A stretch of DNA of 35,850 bases from Spirochaetaceae bacterium (GTDB lineage: Bacteria > Spirochaetota > Spirochaetia > Treponematales > Breznakiellaceae). The stretch spans positions 1 through 35,850 of the forward strand of contig JAITER010000055.1 of the NCBI GenBank assembly GCA_031281945.1, given 5' to 3'. The notes below the pieces were generated by a model. That model did not search any database. It saw nothing but the letters and a program-made list of their open reading frames with translations, and was not told the origin of the DNA. Below are positions 18,227-25,433 of the stretch, in pieces; within the stretch, counting starts at the first letter, position 1; every line of letters starts with the position of its first letter. The translations under genes and the position numbers were made by a program.

Positions 18227-21200
18227 TTAGAACGGGCGTTCCGCCAGGTATTTATACTCTTTCCATTTGCGTTCGGCCTGCTCTTTTGCTTTTGCAAGCA
18301 GAGCGTCGGCCTGATCCGGAGAAGCCGCTTTTAGGCTCTTAAACCGCACTTCTTTGTACATAAAGTCTTCGATGGCGGTTGTAGCCTCTTTGGAGTCAAG
18401 CTGGAAGGGATTTTTACCTTCGCTTTTTAGTCTTGGGTCGTAGCGGTATAACGGCCACAAGCCGGAGGTTACCGCCGCTTTTTGCTGTTCCAGTCCTTTC
18501 GACATATCTATGCCGTGATTTATACAATGGCTGTAGGCTATTATGATGGAAGCGCCGTTATATGTCTCCGCTTCACGGAATGCTTTTATAACCTGATTCA
18601 TATTCGCCCCAAGGTTCACGCTCGCGACATACACATAGCCGTAACTCATGGCGATGGCGCCCAGGTCTTTCTTGGTTGTGTCTTTACCGCCCGCCGCGAA
18701 TTTGGCGATAGCGCCTATAGGCGTCGCCTTGGACATCTGGCCGCCGGTGTTGGAGTAAACTTCCGTATCCATCACCAAAATGTTCACGTTTTTGCCGGAC
18801 GCTACAACGTGGTCAAGGCCGCCGAAGCCTATGTCGTAAGCCCAACCGTCTCCGCCAAGTATCCAAACGCTGCGTTTAATAAAATGATCCGCTATTGAAA
18901 GCAGATTTTTCGCAACGGATGAAGCGTTGTTTTTTAAGGCCGATTTAAGCGCGTCCACATTTTTACGCTGTTCCTCGATAGCGGCTTCGTCTTGCTGGCT
19001 GTTGGCCAGGATTTTATCCAGGACGCCGGTTTCTATCCCCTCGGATTTTGCTTGCGCGGCTATTTCGCGGGCGTGTTCCGCAAGCTTGTCGCTTGTTAAA
19101 CGGAAGCCCAAACCGAATTCAGCGGCGTCTTCAAAAAGGCTGTTAGACCATGCCGGGCCTCTGCCGTCAGAGCGTTTCGCGTAAGGCGTAGTGGGGAGGT
19201 TGCCGCCGTAAATGGACGAACAACCGGTTGCGTTGGCTATGATTGCGCGGTCGCCGAATAATTGTGAAAGCAGTTTTACATAAGGCGTTTCTCCGCAACC
19301 GCCGCAGGCGCCTGAGAATTCAAACAAAGGACGGGTGTAAGCCAGGCCCTGGGGCGTACCGCGGTTTAAATCCGCCGCCGGCGCTTCAGGCAGGCTTAAA
19401 AAGTAATCCCAGGCCGCGCTCTGCTCTTTCCGGTATTCGGGAGCGTCCGCGTAATTGCGCCATAGGAGCGCTTTTTCTTTTACCGGGCAAGCGTTAATGC
19501 AAACGCCGCAACCCATGCAGTCTTCCGCGCCTATTATAAGCGAAGCTTGCTTGCCGCTGAACGCTTTAAGTTTCGCGGGGGCGTATTTGAAGCCCGCCGG
19601 AGCTTTTTTGGCTTCTTCGTCCGTGAGCGGTTTAATGCGTATGCAAGCGTGGGGGCATACAACTGTACACTGGCCGCACTGTATACATTTTTCAGGCTCC
19701 CATTCAGGCACCCTTTCGGCTACGGCGCGTTTTTCGTACTGTGTGGTGGCCGTGGGGAAAGAGCCGTCCGCCGGAAGTTTGGAAACAGGGAGCTTGTCGC
19801 CTTCCTGTATCGACATGGCGCCCAAAACTTCTTGAATCCAGGGGTCTTTTGCGGACGCCAACGGTTTTTTCATGTGCAAGGAGCCGTCCGCCTGGGCCGG
19901 GTATTTTACTTCTTCCACAGCGGAAAGAGAAAGATCCACCGTGTTAAAGTTTTTCTGAACGACGTCGGCGCCTTTTTTACCGTAGGATTTTTCGATGAAT
20001 TTCTTCATGTACTTGACCGCGTCCGCTTCCGGCAATACGCCGGAAATCTTGAAATAGGCGGCCTGCATAACCGTGTTGATGCGGTTCCCCATTCCTGATT
20101 TTCTCGCGATTTCCGCGGCGTTGATGATATAAAATTTAAGTTTTTTATCTATAATGCGCTTTTGCGCCTCCACCGGAATCTGCTTCCATACTTCGTTTGC
20201 GCCGAACGGGCTGTTTAACAGAAAAACGCCGTTTTCTTTTACGTTGGCAAGCATATCCAGCGTTTCCATGTAGTTGAATTTATGACAGGCCAGGAAGTCC
20301 GCTTTTGTTATCAGGTACGGGCGGCGTATCGCTTTTTTCCCAAAACGAAGGTGTGAAATCGTAAAACCGCCTGATTTTTTTGAGTCGTAAGAAAAATAAG
20401 CCTGCGCGGAAAGCTCCGGTTTTGCGTCGCCTATAATTTTAATGGAGTTCTTGTTTGCGCCCACAGTCCCGTCGCTTCCCAGGCCGTAGAACATAGCTTC
20501 GCTTATTCCTTCTTCGGCCAGCGCGAAATCCGCGTCGTATTCCAGGCTTTCGCCAAGAATGTCGTCTTTAACGCCTACAATAAAATGATTTACTTTTTTT
20601 CCGGAAAGGTTTTCAAAAACGGCCTTTACCATAGAGGGCGTAAATTCTTTGCTTCCAAGCCCGTAACGCCCGCCAAGAACGGACGGAGTGGAGGAGAAAG
20701 GCAGTTTTCCGGCTGCTTTAAGCTCGCCTAACGCTGTTCTTACGTCTTCGTACAGAGGCTCGCCCGGCGCTCCGGGTTCTTTCGTGCGGTCTAAAACCGC
20801 CAGCGCTTTAACGGAGGCTGGCAGGGCTTTTACAAAAAGTTCCGCGCTGAAAGGGCGGAAAAGGCGCACTTTAAGAAGGCCTACTTTTTCGCCTTTGCTT
20901 TGCAGGTATTCAACGGTTTCCTCGCAGACGTCCGCGCCCGACCCCATAATTATAATTACTTTTTCCGCGTCTTTCGCGCCAAAGTATTGGTATAATTCGT
21001 ATTTTCTCCCTGTAAGCCGGGCGAATTTGTCCATTTCTTCCTGAACAATTTGCGGCGTGGCGTTATAGTACTTGTTTACGCCCTCCCTGCTTTGGAAATA
21101 CACGTCCGGATTTTGCGCCGTGCCGCGTATAACCGGGTTTTCCGGGGTAAGGCCGCGTTTGCGGTGCTCCCTTACAAGGTCGTCGCTGATAAGTTCTCTT

Positions 21201-21775
21201 AAAACGTCAAATCCGACTTCCTCGATTTTTTGATACTCGTGCGAAGTGCGGAAGCCGTCGAAAAAGTGCAGGAACGGGATGCGCGACCGGAGCGTCGCCG
21301 AATGTGAAATAGCCGCCAAGTCCATGACTTCCTGCACGTTGTTTGAGGAAAGCATGGCCCAGCCGGTTTGCCGGCAAGCCATTACGTCCTGGTGATCTCC
21401 AAAAATTGATAGAGATGAAGTCGCCAAAGCGCGCGCGGCTATATGAAACACCGTTGATGTAAGTTCGCCGGCAATCTTGTACATATTTGGAATCATCAGT
21501 AAAAGACCCTGCGAAGCTGTGAATGTACTGGACAGGGCGCCTGTTGTAAGCGCTCCGTGAACCGCGCCCGCCGCGCCCGCCTCGCTTTGCATTTCATAAA
21601 CATGGGGGATGGTTCCCCACAAGTTTTTCCTGCCCTGGGCGGAAAGTTCATCGCAAACTTCCCCCATTGGGCTGGACGGCGTAATCGGATAAATAGCGAT
21701 TACTTCGCTTAACGCATGGGCTATCTGCCCAGCGGCGGTGTTGCCGTCAATCATAACGTGTCTTTTCTCTGCCAT
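18227..21775 (-). CDS. nifJ: Pyruvate:ferredoxin (flavodoxin) oxidoreductase
   Basis: It oxidises pyruvate with CoA to acetyl-CoA, CO2 and reduced ferredoxin in the cytoplasm, using TPP and three 4Fe-4S clusters. From the ATG at 21775 it has 1182 residues, the size of the single-chain homodimeric enzyme. The N-terminal domain begins MIDGNTAAGQIAHALSE with YPITPSSPMGE. The ferredoxin domain has CIQCGQCTVVCP near residue 695 and CMGCGVCINACP near 752. The proximal cluster starts at CGGCGETPY near 823. The TPP site GDGWAYDIG is near 973, followed by DTEVYSNTGGQ. The start is set by AAGGAA six bases before this ATG; an upstream in-frame start would add 12 non-family residues. It is monocistronic, with its own promoter and terminator. 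In an anaerobe this may feed hydrogenase or nitrogenase, but neither is present here. Confidence 0.97.
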   Translation of the reverse strand: MAEKRHVMIDGNTAAGQIAHALSEVIAIYPITPSSPMGEVCDELSAQGRKNLWGTIPHVYEMQSEAGAAGAVHGALTTGALSSTFTASQGLLLMIPNMYKIAGELTSTVFHIAARALATSSLSIFGDHQDVMACRQTGWAMLSSNNVQEVMDLAAISHSATLRSRIPFLHFFDGFRTSHEYQKIEEVGFDVLRELISDDLVREHRKRGLTPENPVIRGTAQNPDVYFQSREGVNKYYNATPQIVQEEMDKFARLTGRKYELYQYFGAKDAEKVIIIMGSGADVCEETVEYLQSKGEKVGLLKVRLFRPFSAELFVKALPASVKALAVLDRTKEPGAPGEPLYEDVRTALGELKAAGKLPFSSTPSVLGGRYGLGSKEFTPSMVKAVFENLSGKKVNHFIVGVKDDILGESLEYDADFALAEEGISEAMFYGLGSDGTVGANKNSIKIIGDAKPELSAQAYFSYDSKKSGGFTISHLRFGKKAIRRPYLITKADFLACHKFNYMETLDMLANVKENGVFLLNSPFGANEVWKQIPVEAQKRIIDKKLKFYIINAAEIARKSGMGNRINTVMQAAYFKISGVLPEADAVKYMKKFIEKSYGKKGADVVQKNFNTVDLSLSAVEEVKYPAQADGSLHMKKPLASAKDPWIQEVLGAMSIQEGDKLPVSKLPADGSFPTATTQYEKRAVAERVPEWEPEKCIQCGQCTVVCPHACIRIKPLTDEEAKKAPAGFKYAPAKLKAFSGKQASLIIGAEDCMGCGVCINACPVKEKALLWRNYADAPEYRKEQSAAWDYFLSLPEAPAADLNRGTPQGLAYTRPLFEFSGACGGCGETPYVKLLSQLFGDRAIIANATGCSSIYGGNLPTTPYAKRSDGRGPAWSNSLFEDAAEFGLGFRLTSDKLAEHAREIAAQAKSEGIETGVLDKILANSQQDEAAIEEQRKNVDALKSALKNNASSVAKNLLSIADHFIKRSVWILGGDGWAYDIGFGGLDHVVASGKNVNILVMDTEVYSNTGGQMSKATPIGAIAKFAAGGKDTTKKDLGAIAMSYGYVYVASVNLGANMNQVIKAFREAETYNGASIIIAYSHCINHGIDMSKGLEQQKAAVTSGLWPLYRYDPRLKSEGKNPFQLDSKEATTAIEDFMYKEVRFKSLKAASPDQADALLAKAKEQAERKWKEYKYLAERPF

Positions 21776-21834
21776 ATTCATTTCCTTGTCTGCTTTGGAA
21801 TTAAACCTCATTGTGAAGTTAATTTACCCTAAAA

Positions 21835-21863
21835 ATACTACCATTTTTCACCCTCTTGTTCAA
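21835..21863 (-). promoter_or_regulatory. Candidate nifJ promoter
   Basis: On the minus strand TTGAAC (21858-21863) and TAGTAT (21835-21840) are separated by exactly 17 bases. Transcription would start about 50 bases before the nifJ ATG. Confidence 0.5.
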
Positions 21864-22174
21864 TACGCGCTTTTGGCGGGAGTTACGGCTTTTGGCCGCC
21901 GGACGCCTTCGTTTTTGCTTGAAAATAAATTTTTACACGGTTTTTAGCGCGAACACGGTTGGACGCGGCGGCGAAAGCGCGTTCTAAAATTCACGCAAAA
22001 GATTGGGCGGAAATCCCGCAACCCAGCGAAACAGGCGGGGGTTTGGAACGGGAAGCGCGCGTTTTAGCCGCCGCCGGGCGAAAACGCGCCGGTTCAAAAT
22101 CAAAAAACGCCGCTGTATCCCGCTAAACGGCCTCAAAATCCGGTGAAATACGGGTTGACGAGTTTCCCCGCCCC
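21864..22174. other. Non-coding region between nifJ and modA
   Basis: The divergent gap of about 520 bases separates nifJ and modA. This central part is GC-rich with scattered short inverted repeats. I see no gene, no RNA motif and no transposon ends. Both flanks carry promoters for the outward genes. Confidence 0.5.
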
Positions 22175-22203
22175 TTGACCCGCCTTGCGTAATGTTTTAT
22201 AAA
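22175..22203 (+). promoter_or_regulatory. modA promoter
   Basis: TTGACC (22175-22180) and TATAAA (22198-22203) are separated by 17 bases, a strong sigma-70 type match. The -10 lies in the middle of a long palindrome, which suggests repression by occlusion. The leader to modA is about 90 bases. Confidence 0.6.
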
Positions 22204-22212
22204 ACAATACGC
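22187..22212. promoter_or_regulatory. 26-bp near-perfect palindrome over the modA -10
   Basis: The 13-base half-sites begin GCGTA and end TACGC, with centre GTTTTATAAAAC; only one of 13 pairs is mismatched. It overlaps the -10 box. Size and position fit a dimeric repressor such as a ModE-like molybdate sensor, but the sequence is not obviously the E. coli ModE consensus, so the identity of the regulator is open. Confidence 0.6.
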
Positions 22213-22243
22213 ATATACTTTTATGCGGCTAAAACGGCTTTTT

Positions 22244-22273
22244 TAAAGTGATGGTGCTGGTATTGTCACTTTA
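22244..22273. promoter_or_regulatory. Inverted repeat in the modA leader
   Basis: TAAAGTGA (22244-22251) is perfectly complementary to TCACTTTA (22266-22273) with a 14-base loop. A smaller pair GCATA/TATGC (22211-22226) lies between this and the promoter palindrome. They could be further operators or an mRNA stem-loop before the ribosome binding site. Confidence 0.45.
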
Positions 22274-22300
22274 TTGAAATTATTTAACAGGAGTTTTTTT

Positions 22301-23092
22301 ATGAAAAACACAAGAAAGGCGGCCTTTTTATGTCTCGCCGCTACGGTTTTTCTTCTTTTTTCTTGCCAAAAGCGGCAGGAAAAGGCGGCGGAAAAAGTAA
22401 CGATTACAGTCGCCGCGGCGGCGAGCCTGGAAAAAGCGTTTACCGGGGATTTAATCCCGCTGTTCACGCAAAAAAATCCGGGAATTCAGGTTGAGGGCGT
22501 GTACGACAGCTCCGGCAAGCTGCAAACGCAGATAGAGCAGGGGCTGGGCGCGGACGTCTTCGTATCCGCCGCTCAAAAACAGATGGACGCCCTTGTAAGC
22601 GGCGGTTTCATTAAAAATGAATCGGTAAAGCCGCTTTTGCAGAACCGCCTGGCCCTTATTAAGCCGAAAGGCGTCGAGACTGCGGTTGCGGATTTCGCGA
22701 CTATAGGCGCCGCCAAAACCCAGATAGCCGTAGGCGACCCCCAGTCCGTCCCGGCCGGCCAGTACGCGAAAGAAGCGCTTACAACGCTTGGCGTATGGGA
22801 TTCTGTGGAAGGCCGCTTAAGTTTAGGCTCAAATGTAACCGAGACGCTGAACTGGGTGGCCCAGGCGAGCGCTGAAGTTGGGATTGTGTACGCGACCGAC
22901 GCGGCGAGTTCCGCAAATGTGGAGGTAATCGCCCTGCTGCCGGACGGAATCCTTTCCGCGCCGGTAATTTACCCCGCCGCAGTCGTGGCCGCAAGCGCCA
23001 AACCCGCCGAGGCCGCCGCTTTCGCCGCCTTCCTTGGGTCGCCGGAAGCCCTCGCCATTTTTGAAAAATACGGTTTTTCCAGCGCAAAATAA
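22301..23092 (+). CDS. modA: Molybdate ABC transporter binding lipoprotein
   Basis: This protein captures molybdate (or tungstate) outside the cytoplasmic membrane for the ModBC importer. From the ATG at 22301 it has 263 residues. The signal is MKNTRKAAFLCLAATVFLLF with lipobox LFSC, so the mature protein is lipid-anchored at C22. The ModA family motifs are VAAAASLEKAF, VYDSSGKLQTQIEQG, GADVFVSAAQKQM, NRLALIKP, AVGDPQSVPAGQYAKEAL and VGIVYATDAAS. The residues S, S, A, V and Y expected to ring the oxyanion are all present. AGGAG nine bases before the ATG fixes the start; an upstream TTG at 22274 is not credible. No modB or modC is adjacent; the next gene is unrelated. Confidence 0.94.
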   Translation: MKNTRKAAFLCLAATVFLLFSCQKRQEKAAEKVTITVAAAASLEKAFTGDLIPLFTQKNPGIQVEGVYDSSGKLQTQIEQGLGADVFVSAAQKQMDALVSGGFIKNESVKPLLQNRLALIKPKGVETAVADFATIGAAKTQIAVGDPQSVPAGQYAKEALTTLGVWDSVEGRLSLGSNVTETLNWVAQASAEVGIVYATDAASSANVEVIALLPDGILSAPVIYPAAVVAASAKPAEAAAFAAFLGSPEALAIFEKYGFSSAK

Positions 23093-23109
23093 ACCGGCAT
23101 CCTAAAAGC

Positions 23110-23146
23110 CCCGCCCGTCCGCGGGAAACAACGGGCGGGTTTGGCG
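23110..23146 (+). terminator. Stem-loop after modA
   Basis: CCCGCCCGT (23110-23118) and ACGGGCGGG (23131-23139) form a 9-bp GC-rich stem followed by TTT, and by TTTTT a few bases later. The T-tract is interrupted, so efficiency may be moderate. Confidence 0.55.
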
Positions 23147-23161
23147 CTTTTTGGGGGCGCG

Positions 23162-23271
23162 GCTAACGGCGCGTTAGCTCTGGCGTACGGAAGAAACCGC
23201 GTTTGATGCGTTAATTAACCGGCAAAGCCGGCCCGCAACGCCTTGCCGCCGCCGTGTAGATTTGGCGGCGG
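23162..23271. repeat. Cluster of three perfect stem-loops
   Basis: The stem-loops are GCTAACG-gcg-CGTTAGC (23162-23178), CCGGC-aaa-GCCGG (23219-23231) and CCGCCGCC with GGCGGCGG around 10 bases (23246-23271). None is followed by a T-run. A 10-bp palindrome GTTAATTAAC (23210-23219) lies within the cluster. Confidence 0.55.
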
Positions 23272-23540
23272 TTCTAATTATAACGCGGGGCGGAAGCCGG
23301 ATTGCGCCCAGCGCTTTTGTTCCGTCTTCAACAGGAAGCCAAAAGCCCAGGGCTTTCACTCATTAAAATAAAACACCCATTTTTGGAAAAAAAGATTCGC
23401 ACAAACCTTCCCGCTCAGATTTAGTTCTTTGGCGAATTGCGCTGCGCCTTTAGGCGGCCCTATAAAAAATACGAATTCAAAAATAAGTATAAAGTTCGTT
23501 TGCGAATTTGCCGATAGAGTGAGTATGTTTTTTAATTTTA

Positions 23541-23576
23541 TTCCAGAAGCCCTTGTTAAGGGCTAGAATTTTGGAA
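23541..23576. promoter_or_regulatory. Nested inverted repeat before the 23598 gene
   Basis: AGCCCTT-gtt-AAGGGCT (23548-23564) is a perfect 7-bp stem. Outside it TTCCA (23541-23545) pairs with TGGAA (23572-23576). It ends 21 bases before the GTG start. It contains a TAGAAT hexamer that could serve as a -10 box, so it may be an operator over a promoter. Confidence 0.4.
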
Positions 23577-23597
23577 AATTAGCGGGAGGGGCTTAAA

Positions 23598-24656
23598 GTG
23601 CGCGCTTTAGTTTGTTTGGGAGCGTTTTTTTTGACGGTGTGTTATACGGTTTTTGGGGAAGATGCGGAAATTGCGGCGAGGGGCGGCTCCAAACCAATCG
23701 CGTATAATTTTTCAAACGAAGAAGCGAAGCCTTTTCCTGGGGTTTACTATGCGGATGCCGTAAAAAACATAATGATAAAAGACGCGCAGGCGCCTTTTGG
23801 CGCGGCCACCAAAGAAGAGGCCGCCGCGGCGCTGGAGGGCGCCGGAGAAAAAGAAAAGCCTGTAGACGAGCGCCTTTACAGCGCAAACGCCCTTTTGCTG
23901 GAAAATGACGTGCTGGCTTTTTACGGGCAGCCGAGTTCAAAAAACATGGGGATTTTGGGCAGGCACAGCAAGGAAGAGTTGCTGGAAAGGCTCAATACTT
24001 TCGCCGCGGATTACGAAGCCGTAAGCGGCGGGCGTTCTATTGTAAAAGCGTTTCATATAATTTACGGCACTTGCTGGCCGGAGGGCGAAATCGGAATAAT
24101 CAACAAAAAGGTGCTTCAGGAATACATAGATTTTGCGCTGGAAAATAACATGATAGTCTTTTTGGACCATCAAATAGGTAAATACGACCCCGTAAAATCG
24201 CTGGAAGCCATGCTGCCCTACCTTAAACACCCCAACGTTCACCTGGCGCTAGACCCGGAATGGCGGACTACAAAGCCTATGGTGGAAATAGGCAGTGTAA
24301 ACGCCGAAGAATTGAACGCCGCCCAGCAGGTTATGCAGGATTACATCATAAAAAACAAAATACCGGGCGAGCGTATGCTTATGGTTCACCAGTTTAACTA
24401 CGTAATGATAAAAAACCGTAGCCGGGTGAAAACAGAGCTGGAAAAAGTGCGCCTTTTGCTCTGCATGGACGGCCACGGTTCGCCGGAAAAAAAGCGCGGC
24501 ACTTACGCCTTTAACGCCGAGGCGACGAACATCCCGCTAAAGGCGTTTAAGCTTTTTCTAAACGAAAAAGGCAACACTGGAGTCGATTCGCCTTTGCTCA
24601 CCCCTAAAGAAGTGTATGAACTGAACCCGCGCCCATACGTTATAATTTATCAGTAG
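23598..24656 (+). CDS. Secreted protein of an uncharacterised conserved family
   Basis: No function is assigned. The 352-residue protein begins at GTG, with GGGAGGGG nine bases upstream as ribosome binding site, and has an N-terminal signal (ALVCLGAFFLTVCYTVFGEDA). Its cleavage type is uncertain; LTVC could be a lipobox. A variable linker to about residue 90 is followed by a core with LAFYGQP..MGILG, SIVKAFHIIYGTCWPEGEIG, VFLDHQIGKYDP, NVHLALDPEWRT, IGSVNAEELN, MLMVHQFN and LCMDGHGSPEKK. I recall these strings from an uncharacterised secreted family seen in spirochaetes and actinobacteria. The repeated strand-ending acidic and histidine residues suggest a TIM-barrel-like enzyme, possibly acting on cell wall or glycan. 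That is inference from pattern only. It is alone, between modA and hslV. Confidence 0.75.
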   Translation: MRALVCLGAFFLTVCYTVFGEDAEIAARGGSKPIAYNFSNEEAKPFPGVYYADAVKNIMIKDAQAPFGAATKEEAAAALEGAGEKEKPVDERLYSANALLLENDVLAFYGQPSSKNMGILGRHSKEELLERLNTFAADYEAVSGGRSIVKAFHIIYGTCWPEGEIGIINKKVLQEYIDFALENNMIVFLDHQIGKYDPVKSLEAMLPYLKHPNVHLALDPEWRTTKPMVEIGSVNAEELNAAQQVMQDYIIKNKIPGERMLMVHQFNYVMIKNRSRVKTELEKVRLLLCMDGHGSPEKKRGTYAFNAEATNIPLKAFKLFLNEKGNTGVDSPLLTPKEVYELNPRPYVIIYQ

Positions 24657-24879
24657 TTTTGAAGAATCCGGCGCTTTTGGTTTTGGCGCGTTTCGCAATT
24701 GTTAAAAACGCTATTGAAGCGTATTTTGAGTTACTTAATTTAAATAAATTGAGCGCCCTCTCCCAAGAACGCCTGTTTGCGTGTAAATTATGGGCGATTC
24801 TTTATGTCTGGAACCGGAATCTTACGGATTGTGTTTAAAATCTCTTGTTTCTTTCTGGTGAATTTGCGAATATTTGAAT

Positions 24880-25431
24880 ATGGAGAAAAATAAAAAACTG
24901 TTTCGCAGTACCACCGTTTTAGCCGTGCGTAAAGGCGGCGAGGTGGCTATGGCCGGAGACGGACAAGTTACAATGGGCGAAACCATAATGAAGAACAACG
25001 CCCGCAAGGTGCGGCGTATTGCGGACGGCAAAGTTCTATGCGGATTTGCCGGCGCTACGGCGGACGCATTTACACTTTTTGACAGGTTTGAGGCTAAATT
25101 AAAAGAATATAGCAACGATTTGGCTCGCGCCGCCGTAGAGCTTGCGAAAGACTGGCGCATGGACAGGGCGTTGCGAAAATTGGAAGCCTTGCTTTTAACG
25201 GCTGACTTAAAAAAAACCTTGCTTATTTCGGGAACCGGAGACGTTATAGAACCCGCCGGAGACGCGCTCGCCATAGGCTCCGGCGGGAATTACGCATATT
25301 CGGCGGCTTTGGCGTATTTGGAAGGCAGTTCTTTTACGGCGGCGGAAATCGCCGAAAAAAGCCTTAAAATAGCGGGAAATATATGCGTTTATACCAACAG
25401 CAATATAACACTGGAAACTCTTAAGGAATAA
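24880..25431 (+). CDS. hslV: ATP-dependent protease peptidase subunit HslV
   Basis: This is the proteasome-like threonine peptidase of the HslVU complex, a double hexameric ring in the cytoplasm. From the ATG at 24880 it has 183 residues. The catalytic threonine is the first T of [21 protein letters not shown]. It is preceded by about ten residues ([10 protein letters not shown]) that must be removed to expose it. [40 protein letters not shown] and [13 protein letters not shown] are all conserved. The start could be a TTG two codons earlier; the ATG is preferred, although no strong ribosome binding site is seen. hslU begins two bases after the stop. Confidence 0.96.
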   Translation: MEKNKKLFRSTTVLAVRKGGEVAMAGDGQVTMGETIMKNNARKVRRIADGKVLCGFAGATADAFTLFDRFEAKLKEYSNDLARAAVELAKDWRMDRALRKLEALLLTADLKKTLLISGTGDVIEPAGDALAIGSGGNYAYSAALAYLEGSSFTAAEIAEKSLKIAGNICVYTNSNITLETLKE

Positions 25432-25433
25432 AA

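Larger units (their letters stand above)
23093..23597. other. Hairpin-rich gap after modA
   Basis: A 505-base non-coding region. It contains a modA terminator, a cluster of three perfect stem-loops (23162-23271) and a nested inverted repeat directly upstream of the next gene. A 61-codon open frame on the minus strand has no support and is not called. Confidence 0.55.

Noticed and set aside
22090-22102. GGTTCAAAATC resembling a tRNA T-loop
   Set aside because: No acceptor or anticodon stem can be built around it.
23174-23359. 61-codon minus-strand open frame
   Set aside because: It overlaps a hairpin cluster, has no ribosome binding site, and the many R and S residues look like translated repeat DNA.
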